Shown here in pieces: positions 1 through 4,843 of a stretch of 25,494 nucleotides of DNA. Source of the DNA: a virus. The notes beneath the pieces are model-generated. The model ran no database searches. It worked only from the letters and a program-made list of their open reading frames with translations, and was not told where the DNA came from. The stretch is taken from IMG/VR virus record IMGVR_UViG_3300027749_000450, positions 1 to 25,494 of that record. One strand, given 5' to 3'. How positions within the stretch are numbered: the first letter of the stretch is position 1; every line of letters begins with the position of its first letter. The translations under genes were made by a program, and so were the position numbers.

Positions 1-1
1 A

Positions 2-406
2 CAACTAAAGAGAGATGAGGGAGTAGTGCGCCATGCGTATACGGATTCTCTTGGCTTCACCACTATTGGTGTTGGGCGTCTTATTGATATGCGCCGGGGT
101 GGGGGTCTTAGCGATAGCGAAGTTGATTATCTACTCAATAACGATATTACGGATAAAACTGCGCAGGTACTGGCGGCGCTTCCGTGGGCGTCTAAGCTAA
201 ACGAACCTCGTCGGGCGGTACTGATAAACATGGCGTTTCAACTTGGCATTGATGGGCTGTTAAGGTTCCACCGAATGCTGGGTTCAGTGGAAGACGGTCA
301 GTACAGCGAAGCAGTGATGGAGATGCTGGACAGCACCTGGGCTCAACAGACACCGAAACGTGCAGCGCGTCTGGCAAAACAAATGCTTACAGGAGAATGG
401 GTATGA
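2..406 (+). CDS. T4-type lysozyme (endolysin), 5'-truncated by window edge
   Basis: Phage muramidase of glycoside hydrolase family 24, which cuts the MurNAc-GlcNAc bond of peptidoglycan at the end of infection. The frame is open to the left edge, and a GTG at 26 is not the true start: the catalytic glutamate (RDEG, Glu codon 17-19) lies upstream of it. With T4 lysozyme spacing, the Asp of AYTDS falls 9 residues later (codon 44-46) and the Thr of FTTIGVG 15 residues later (codon 62-64), matching the E11/D20/T26 triad exactly. Later landmarks are the RRAVLINMAFQLG helix and a Trp-Ala-Gln-Gln-Thr-Pro segment near the C-terminus, both usual in this family. No signal peptide can be judged because the N-terminus is missing. 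The stop overlaps the next start (ATGA at 403-406), and the winged-helix gene and holin follow, forming a lysis cassette. Confidence 0.92.
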   Translation, partial: QLKRDEGVVRHAYTDSLGFTTIGVGRLIDMRRGGGLSDSEVDYLLNNDITDKTAQVLAALPWASKLNEPRRAVLINMAFQLGIDGLLRFHRMLGSVEDGQYSEAVMEMLDSTWAQQTPKRAARLAKQMLTGEWV

Positions 407-693
407 GTTACGACGCTAAGACACACGCTCGCATTGGCGATCCAAGCACAAGCAAAGCAGCGGCTGAGAGCATAGAAGATTTAGTCAAGAGCTTTATCAA
501 CATCATCTACATGGAACTGAAGCTTAATGGTTCCGGTACGTATGAAGAGCTAGCCCGCCGCTGCAAGCTGCGGCCTGACCAAGTGTGGCGGCGACTGTCG
601 GACATGGGAACCTACGGGTATGCAACACCGACCGGGTATAAGCGCAAGGGATCATCCGGTAGATACCAACGTGTATGGATGGCAGTGAGATGA
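403..693 (+). CDS. small winged-helix-like protein
   Basis: Ninety-six residues, function unknown. The centre (about residues 28-75) reads as a winged helix: a helix (SFINIIYMEL), a TYEELARRCKLRPDQVWRRL helix-turn-helix, then a wing with GYATPTGYKR and a basic end (SSGRYQRVW). Many phage and bacterial proteins with this Ser/Thr-x-AA start and SGR..VW end are short DNA-binding winged helices. ATG 403 is preferred over ATG 397 because AGGAG at 391-395 sits 7 bases before 403 but only 1 base before 397. The gene is coupled by 4-base overlaps to the lysozyme before it and the holin after it. It could be a regulator or host-takeover protein; that role is inferred from the fold alone. Confidence 0.8.
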   Translation: MSYDAKTHARIGDPSTSKAAAESIEDLVKSFINIIYMELKLNGSGTYEELARRCKLRPDQVWRRLSDMGTYGYATPTGYKRKGSSGRYQRVWMAVR

Positions 694-1058
694 GCCTCGA
701 CCCCCTTACCGCTGCGCTAGACGCAGGCAAGACTATCCTCGACAAAATCTGGCCCGACGCAGGGGAGATGGAGCGCAGCAAGGTGCAGATGGCACTCGCT
801 ATCTACGCTGGTCAAGCTGAGATTGTCAAGGCAGAAGCACAGTCAGATCATTGGCTTGCTGCTTGCTGGCGTCCTATCCTCATGCTGACATTCGGGGGGC
901 TGATAGTTGCCCGCTGGTTGGGATGGTCTGCGCCTAATATAACGGAGGCTGAAGTGTTGAAGCTCTGGGACATTGTGCAGCTTGGCTTGGGTGGCTACGT
1001 CATTGGGCGCAGCGTCGAGAAAGTTGTGCCTGCTATAGCTGGAGCATTGAAGAAATGA
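690..1058 (+). CDS. holin, three-TM GTA/phage type
   Basis: Predicted holin of 122 residues that would permeabilise the inner membrane and give the lysozyme access to peptidoglycan. It resembles the 3TM holin family also known from gene transfer agents: an N-terminal amphipathic part (LTAALDAGKTILDKIWPD), a helix rich in Ala/Gln/Glu (AIYAGQAEIVKAEAQSD), the hallmark WLAACWRPILMLTFGGLIVARW segment split here as WLAACWRP plus a hydrophobic stretch to residue 78, a second hydrophobic helix at about 93-106 (WDIVQLGLGGYVIG), and a Lys-Lys end. The start is placed at 690 for the ATGA overlap with the preceding stop; an in-frame ATG at 675 would add five residues. The family assignment rests on the S-D-H-W-L-A-A-C-W-R-P pattern and the adjacent lysozyme. 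Confidence 0.85.
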   Translation: MSLDPLTAALDAGKTILDKIWPDAGEMERSKVQMALAIYAGQAEIVKAEAQSDHWLAACWRPILMLTFGGLIVARWLGWSAPNITEAEVLKLWDIVQLGLGGYVIGRSVEKVVPAIAGALKK

Positions 1059-1567
1059 GTATCTACCTTGCTGGGAACCCCGCCGCCGCTGAGAGATCAA
1101 GGCAATGGCGTAAGCGCACGGGGCTGAAGCTGTCTAAAGCACCGCTTACTGGTGTGTTTGGTATGGCCTTACCAAAAGGTTTTGACCACACTCAGGTGTA
1201 CTGCATTGGGCGAAGTCGAGTGATACTTACTGAACCTTATGGGAACGGCCATGATTTATTAGAAGAACTCTATAAGCTTGCAAGGCAGTTTGCATGGAGG
1301 AATATTGAGTACTGCGTAGGCGATAAAGATCGCAGCATATGGAACCCCGGTAGCTGCACCCCCATATTGGTTGGGGTAGGAGATCATGGGTTTGATCTTT
1401 TTAATCTGCTTAATATGCTCCCCATGACCCGCCATAGACTACTTAAAGAACTCTTGCCTGGGTTGAACGCTTTGTTTGGTGTGAAGTATGAGAAGTATGA
1501 ACCGCCGCACGAAGAGGTGCGTAATGCACTGGACTCAGCAGACATCAAACAAAGGATGGGAACATGA
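1055..1567 (+). CDS. conserved-looking phage protein, unknown function
   Basis: I do not recognise a domain in this 170-residue protein. It begins with a basic stretch (ERSRQWRKRTGLKLSK), continues with a possible alpha/beta core (VYCIGRSRVILTEPYG, then an HDLLEELYKLARQFAW helix and IEYCVGDKDRS), a GHGF-like turn (VGVGDHGFDLFNLL) and a charged C-terminus. There is no signal peptide, membrane segment or Cys pair arrangement typical of a zinc site. The gene is coupled to the holin by an ATGA overlap (1055-1058) and to the next gene in the same way (1564-1567), so it is expressed with the lysis genes and the small-gene array. Base composition is somewhat lower in GC than in the neighbouring replication genes. 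Confidence 0.8.
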   Translation: MSIYLAGNPAAAERSRQWRKRTGLKLSKAPLTGVFGMALPKGFDHTQVYCIGRSRVILTEPYGNGHDLLEELYKLARQFAWRNIEYCVGDKDRSIWNPGSCTPILVGVGDHGFDLFNLLNMLPMTRHRLLKELLPGLNALFGVKYEKYEPPHEEVRNALDSADIKQRMGT

Positions 1568-1806
1568 ACGAGAACATCCAGAAGCTGTGCAAAGAACTCC
1601 TGCACTACGATGACATGATCTTTGGGTGGGAAGACACGGTAAACCGTGTTGCTGAAGCCATCGTCAAGGAGTGCGCCAAAATTGCAGTAGCAATCGAATG
1701 CCCGATAGAGGAGGGTATTAGCAGACAAACCCAAGGACATACTTGGGATATGGCTTGTGTTGCAGCAGCAACGAAAATCAAAGAACACTTTGGAGTAACA
1801 AAATGA
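1564..1806 (+). CDS. HFG-motif small phage protein, copy 1
   Basis: Eighty residues, function unknown. First of three adjacent paralogues sharing an MN(E/D)xI start, a central helix (here VAEAIVKECAKIA) and a C-terminal HFG(V/I) motif (KEHFGVTK). Short proteins of this pattern are common in tailed phages and often occur in tandem; no function is established to my knowledge. This copy has a longer linker (IECPIEEGISRQTQGHTWDM) between the helix and the end motif. The HFGV codons contain GGAG at about 1793-1796, which is placed to act as the ribosome binding site of the next copy at 1803. ATGA overlaps join it to both neighbours. Confidence 0.85.
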   Translation: MNENIQKLCKELLHYDDMIFGWEDTVNRVAEAIVKECAKIAVAIECPIEEGISRQTQGHTWDMACVAAATKIKEHFGVTK

Positions 1807-2003
1807 ACGAACGAATCCGAACCTTTATGGAAGGCTACTTCGACATTACCGTTGACAGTCACGGGCGGGAGGAATGCACTGCCGACTACATCAACGTGCA
1901 GAAGTTTGCCGATCTCATCATCATGGAATGCGCCGAGTTGAGTACCGGCTACTCTGGTAACGTCAAGCTACTAATCTGTAACCATTTTGGGATTGAGCCA
2001 TGA
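1803..2003 (+). CDS. HFG-motif small phage protein, copy 2
   Basis: Sixty-six residues, second member of the tandem family. It shows MNERIRTFMEG at the start, FADLIIMECAELS in the middle and NHFGIEP at the end. The start at 1803 is chosen over an in-frame ATG at 1743 because it gives the same MNxxI start as the sister genes, an ATGA overlap with copy 1, and a GGAG site a few bases upstream. An upstream start would run 60 bases into copy 1. The role is unknown. The Cys in the M/L-E-C motif is shared with the other copies and may matter for structure. Confidence 0.85.
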   Translation: MNERIRTFMEGYFDITVDSHGREECTADYINVQKFADLIIMECAELSTGYSGNVKLLICNHFGIEP

Positions 2004-2212
2004 ATGATCGAATAAAAGAACTACTTGCCCGCCCTGAGCTTGAACGTTTAAATGATTGGGCCAGCATTGGCCCGGTACAAAGAGCGGCGTTAGAAACGTT
2101 TGCCGAGTTGATTGTGTTGGAGTGCTGCGAGGTTGCTGACACACTGCATTTGTATCTTCCACCCATGACTGCTAAGAAGTTGATAGCTAGACATTTTGGA
2201 GTTGAGCCATGA
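2000..2212 (+). CDS. HFG-motif small phage protein, copy 3
   Basis: Seventy residues, third member of the tandem family: MNDRIKELL at the start, FAELIVLECCEVAD in the middle and RHFGVEP at the end. Copies 2 and 3 are closer to each other at the C-terminus (HFGIEP and HFGVEP) than to copy 1, suggesting the latest duplication was between them or that their ends were exchanged. The last codons (TTTGGAGTTGAGCC) carry the GGAG that would start the next gene at 2209. ATGA overlaps are present on both sides. Function is unknown; the family is small, probably helical and cytoplasmic. Confidence 0.85.
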   Translation: MNDRIKELLARPELERLNDWASIGPVQRAALETFAELIVLECCEVADTLHLYLPPMTAKKLIARHFGVEP

Positions 2213-2502
2213 GCGTAAACCCAAACCCCTGGATCATTGAACAGCGCATCCAGTACTGCAAAGACCGAGCCGCACACAATGGGTTTCGTCTTGAGCCTGG
2301 AGATGGCAATAACACCATCAATATTGTTGCGGACACGGTGCCTTACGGCAAAGATGTTGTCATTGCCCGGTTATATGACTGGTCACATGTGGAGATGTAC
2401 CTTACGGGGTATGAGCAGGGCAAAAGAGAGACGAGCATTCTTGCTACGCTAGCAAAGGGTAAGAAGAAGGTTACGGATGAAAAACCGTATGTCTTCCCAT
2501 GA
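2209..2502 (+). CDS. small phage protein, unknown function
   Basis: Ninety-seven residues. It is not a member of the HFG family upstream. Visible parts are an N-terminal helix (IIEQRIQYCKDRAAHNGF), a short beta-rich middle (FRLEPGDGNNTINIVAD, VVIARLYDWSHVEMYLTGYEQG), and a basic then acidic end (LAKGKKKVTDEKPYVFP). The YDWSHVEMYLTGYEQGK region looks like a conserved core with aromatic residues on one face. No catalytic motif is seen. The gene is coupled by ATGA overlaps to the HFG copy before it (2209-2212) and to the 44-residue Cys protein after it (2499-2502). The start is supported by GGAG at about 2197-2200. Confidence 0.8.
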   Translation: MSVNPNPWIIEQRIQYCKDRAAHNGFRLEPGDGNNTINIVADTVPYGKDVVIARLYDWSHVEMYLTGYEQGKRETSILATLAKGKKKVTDEKPYVFP

Positions 2503-2633
2503 AATACCGCTGTGCCCAATGTCACCGGCTATACGACAGAGACAGTAACAAGGCGTGGATCAAAAGCTATTGTTCAAAAATGGACAGGGTGACCCGGCTT
2601 ATAAAATATAAAGAAATTACAAGGAAACCGTAA
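2499..2633 (+). CDS. 44-residue Cys-rich (zinc-ribbon-like) protein
   Basis: A very short gene that minimum-length gene finding easily misses. It reads MKYRCAQCHRLYDRDSNKAW, then IKSYCSKMDRVTRLIKYKEI and TRKP. The CxxC (residues 5 and 8) plus a third Cys at 25 after W-I-K-S-Y suggest a small metal-binding or knuckle-like fold, possibly with His 9 as the fourth ligand. Similar tiny phage proteins with a CxxC start and an (A/P)WIKSYC core recur in tailed phages. Support for it being real: ATG 2499 forms an ATGA overlap with the preceding stop, the TAA at 2631 leaves one base before the next start at 2635, and it fills an otherwise empty 132-base gap in a fully packed operon. The role is unknown. 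Confidence 0.8.
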   Translation: MKYRCAQCHRLYDRDSNKAWIKSYCSKMDRVTRLIKYKEITRKP

Positions 2634-2634
2634 T

Positions 2635-2838
2635 ATGACTAAACCGTACGCTTGGCAAGCTGTGGGCGGTACGATCTGGAATCACAAAACCAGCGAGGAC
2701 GATGTGCCGCTCTATACGAAACCCCAATGGCAGAGTCTGACTGAACAAGACGTAAAAACCATTGTTGAAAACGCACCAAGTGTTGAATGGGCAGTGCTGA
2801 TGACCGAGTCAACGCTCAAGGAGAAAAACGGTGGCTGA
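2635..2838 (+). CDS. PLYTKPQWQ-motif small protein, copy 1
   Basis: Sixty-seven residues, unknown function. It is paralogous to the next gene: both have (K/E)PYAW near residue 4, a (V/I)PLYTKPQWQ(S/G)LT core and an LKEKN end. The pattern of 'PLYT followed by W/Q-x-(G/S)-L-T-(D/E)' is frequent in short phage proteins of no known function. A plausible SD (AAGGAAACC at about 2621-2629) precedes ATG 2635. The C-terminal Lys-Glu codons form AAGGAG at 2818-2823, seven bases before the GTG start of copy 2, and the genes overlap by 8 bases. Two Trp residues near the N-terminus and one in the core are conserved or nearly so between the copies. Confidence 0.8.
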   Translation: MTKPYAWQAVGGTIWNHKTSEDDVPLYTKPQWQSLTEQDVKTIVENAPSVEWAVLMTESTLKEKNGG

Positions 2839-3052
2839 ACCTTACGCCTGGGTAGACGGTAATTCTCGAATTCAATCAAAACAGATTGACCCTCTAGTAG
2901 ACATACCGCTCTACACGAAACCTCAATGGCAAGGTCTGACGGATGATGAGCTTAGGGAAATGCTAGGCTACGGCAAAAGTGGGTATATCGCAGAGTACAC
3001 AAGAAACTTTGTAAACGCTATTGAAGCAAAGCTTAAGGAGAAGAACACATGA
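2831..3052 (+). CDS. PLYTKPQWQ-motif small protein, copy 2 (GTG start)
   Basis: Seventy-three residues. It repeats the layout of its neighbour: EPYAWVDGNSRI, DIPLYTKPQWQGLTDDELRE, then a helical C-terminus ending EAKLKEKNT. The GTG start at 2831 is chosen because AAGGAG (2818-2823) is 7 bases upstream and because the protein then begins like copy 1 (M-A/T-E/K-PYAW). The end of the gene again encodes AAGGAG (3035-3040), 8 bases before ATG 3049 of the next gene, with an ATGA overlap. Function unknown; the GLTDDEL end of the core is typical of many short phage proteins. Confidence 0.82.
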   Translation: MAEPYAWVDGNSRIQSKQIDPLVDIPLYTKPQWQGLTDDELREMLGYGKSGYIAEYTRNFVNAIEAKLKEKNT

Positions 3053-3336
3053 CCGAGACCGAAAGAAAGTTAGACTTACTCTTAGGAGATGCACTTGCTG
3101 AAAACGAAACGTACAGGAAAGCAAACGAACACCTTGTTAACGCAACGTCTGCTGCGCTGGCTGAAAATGCCCTACTCAAGAAGCGACTTACTTACCAAGA
3201 CGATCGGGAAGGATGGGTTGGTACGCACGGGCCGGAGTGTTGGACGTTTGGTCCGCGTCACTACGAATGCGCAATCCGACACATCAACGACATGGCAAGG
3301 GGAGCCATCAAGAAAATCAGGGGGCTACAGAAATGA
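3049..3336 (+). CDS. small coiled-coil protein with WVGTHGPECW motif
   Basis: Ninety-five residues. The first half (about 1-45) is a predicted coiled coil rich in Leu, Ala and Glu (LDLLLGDALAENETYRKA, then SAALAENALLKKRL). The second half has a compact motif, WVGTHGPECW-TFGPRHYECAIRHI, with two Cys and three His that could bind a metal, followed by a basic tail (GAIKKIRGLQK). I know of similar short phage proteins with an HGPECW...HYECA pattern but of no assigned function. ATGA overlaps connect it to both neighbours. It may be an oligomeric nucleic-acid-related protein, which is only a guess from the basic tail. Confidence 0.8.
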   Translation: MTETERKLDLLLGDALAENETYRKANEHLVNATSAALAENALLKKRLTYQDDREGWVGTHGPECWTFGPRHYECAIRHINDMARGAIKKIRGLQK

Positions 3337-4520
3337 GTGAGCCCGAACTTCCGTTCGACAGGATACTAAGTAAGGATGAGTTGCAGCGAACACTGCAAGC
3401 GATATACGAAGCTCCGCCGATAATTGAGCATGATGATGAGTACTACCGCAACTCGCTGGGGTTCTATGGTCTTACCGAACTAGCCGAATACATCCCAAGG
3501 TTGGAGGCTATAGTTAAGTATGGGTACGGCGAAGACCTTGTGTTCGCCAATTCCTATGCGCGGATTTACCAAAACACCAGCTATCTAGGTGTCCATCTTG
3601 ACCGCGCCGAATTGGATGTAACCGTTAGCATATGTTTGCGTAAGGACACTGTTGCCCCTTGGCCGCTGAACGTTAGTAAGGTCTTGTGGGAAGGCGAGTG
3701 GAAAAAAGAAGTGGGCCACACTCCTTGGCTCGCAGACTACGAAGCATACGATCTACAGCCGGGGCAGATGGCGATCTGCGAAGGCAAGAAGTATCCGCAC
3801 TGGAGGGATACGCTGAAGTGCAGTAACAACGACAAAAACATTTATGCGTTCTTCCATTGGACACGACGCTCTGTTCCCAAGATAACTGCTAAGACCAATC
3901 AAGTGTGGGTAGGTGATCGACTGGTAAAGATTTTGATGACCATGCAGCATCCGAAGCTGACGGTGTTAGGTGGGTTCTTGTCTGATGAAGAGTGCGATGC
4001 TTTGGTCATGGCAGCTAGACCGCGCATGGTCCGTTCTACAACGATGGCCGATGATGGGTCAGACACCCACACGATCAATGAGGTTCGTACCAGTCAGGGT
4101 ATGTTCTTCACTCGCGGTGAGACGGAGTTGTGCGACCGAATCGAAAAGCGAATAGCCACTCTAGTAGGCTGGCCTTTAGTCAACGGCGAGGGGATGCAAG
4201 TGTTACATTACGCACCGGGGGCAGAGTACAAGCCGCACAACGACTACTTCGATACAAAGCTACCCGGCACCGTAGCGGTGTTGAAACGTGGGGGGCAGCG
4301 GGTGGGTACGGTGGTGATGTACCTCAACACGCCCGAGCAAGGCGGGGGGACTGTGTTCCCGAATGTCGGCGTAGAGGTTGCGCCGATTAAAGGCAACGCT
4401 GTATTTTTTAGCTATGCGAAGGACGACGAAACCAGTCTGTCTTTGCATGGTGGAGCGCCAGTAATTGTTGGCGAGAAGTGGGGCGCGACGAAATGGTTGC
4501 GCACTAGTGAATTTATTTGA
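3333..4520 (+). CDS. tandem 2-oxoglutarate/Fe(II) oxygenase, C-terminal prolyl-4-hydroxylase-like
   Basis: 395 residues with two successive 2OG-Fe(II) oxygenase domains; such enzymes couple 2-oxoglutarate decarboxylation to hydroxylation of a protein, nucleic acid or small molecule. The C-terminal domain (about 205-395) is prolyl-4-hydroxylase-like: LHYAPGAEYKPHNDYFD gives H302-x-D304, GGGTVFPNVG follows, LHGG gives the distal H372, and GEKWG gives K382 ten residues later, the 2OG-binding lysine position. The N-terminal domain (about 65-180) has its own H88-x-D90 (GVHLD), a likely distal His at 156 (YPHWRD) and a C-terminal FFHW strand. ATG 3333 gives an ATGA overlap with the previous gene; in-frame codons back to 3213 would overlap it by over 120 bases. 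The substrate is unknown. It sits among small accessory genes, not the virion genes, so modification of a host or phage intracellular target is as likely as of a virion protein. Confidence 0.88.
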   Translation: MSEPELPFDRILSKDELQRTLQAIYEAPPIIEHDDEYYRNSLGFYGLTELAEYIPRLEAIVKYGYGEDLVFANSYARIYQNTSYLGVHLDRAELDVTVSICLRKDTVAPWPLNVSKVLWEGEWKKEVGHTPWLADYEAYDLQPGQMAICEGKKYPHWRDTLKCSNNDKNIYAFFHWTRRSVPKITAKTNQVWVGDRLVKILMTMQHPKLTVLGGFLSDEECDALVMAARPRMVRSTTMADDGSDTHTINEVRTSQGMFFTRGETELCDRIEKRIATLVGWPLVNGEGMQVLHYAPGAEYKPHNDYFDTKLPGTVAVLKRGGQRVGTVVMYLNTPEQGGGTVFPNVGVEVAPIKGNAVFFSYAKDDETSLSLHGGAPVIVGEKWGATKWLRTSEFI

Positions 4521-4529
4521 GATAGAGAA

Positions 4530-4781
4530 ATGACATACCAAAATGCCACACCACCACCGCTGTACACATCAACGGATAACGTATACAACCCACCGCACTA
4601 CAAGCAGGGTGCAGTTGAGTGCATCGAAGCGATTAAGTCGGCGTTGACTGAGGAAGAGTTCCGGGGCTACTGCAAGGGCAACGCTATGAAATACATCTGG
4701 AGGGAGCGGCACAAGGGTGGCAAAGAGTCCATTGAAAAAGCGGCGTGGTATTTAGATTACATAGTGGAGCAGTGTGTGTAA
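4530..4781 (+). CDS. DUF3310 family protein
   Basis: Eighty-three residues matching the phage DUF3310 family: a VYNPPHYKQGAVECIEAIKS start to the core, LTEEEFRGYCKGNAMKYIWR in the middle, and HKGGKESIEKAAWYLDYIV at the end. The NPPHY, E-C-I-(D/E)-A, F-x-G-(F/Y)-C-x-G-N-(A/V)-x-K-Y and KGG-x-E-(D/S) blocks are the family hallmarks. The family is widespread in tailed phages near replication genes and is sometimes annotated as nucleotide kinase, without support I could see here: there is no P-loop. The first 17 residues are Thr/Pro-rich and outside the family core. The SD before ATG 4530 is weak (AGAGA). It is separated from the oxygenase by nine bases and followed by the tRNA-like fragment. Confidence 0.88.
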   Translation: MTYQNATPPPLYTSTDNVYNPPHYKQGAVECIEAIKSALTEEEFRGYCKGNAMKYIWRERHKGGKESIEKAAWYLDYIVEQCV

Positions 4782-4792
4782 TGTCAAGGTGT

Positions 4793-4820
4793 GCCGGTTC
4801 GACCCCGGCCTTGGGCACCA
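4793..4820 (+). other. orphan tRNA 3' half (T-arm, acceptor 3' strand, CCA)
   Basis: This segment has exact tRNA geometry: T-stem GCCGG (4793-4797), seven-base loop TTCGACC fitting TTCRANY (4798-4804), T-stem CCGGC (4805-4809), seven-base acceptor strand CTTGGGC (4810-4816), discriminator A and encoded CCA (4818-4820). No matching 5' acceptor strand (GCCCAAG), D-arm or paired anticodon stem exists in the preceding 80 bases, which code for the end of the DUF3310 protein. It is therefore not a functional tRNA gene. Similarity to a tRNA may extend left to about 4781. The two natural readings are an attachment-site core copied from a host tRNA gene, as in phages that integrate into tRNA 3' ends, or a relic of a tRNA. 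Which one applies is inference. Confidence 0.75.
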
Positions 4821-4843
4821 ACAACGAAAGAGGAGAAGATGTT

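Noticed and set aside
4740-4820. Complete tRNA gene ending in CCA at 4820
   Set aside because: The 5' acceptor strand GCCCAAG is absent, the anticodon stem does not pair, and the region codes for the end of the DUF3310 protein.
4745-4843. N-terminal extension of the DNA polymerase from GTG 4745
   Set aside because: It would translate the tRNA fragment and overlap the DUF3310 gene. ATG 4844 has a strong SD, and the first exonuclease motif begins right there.
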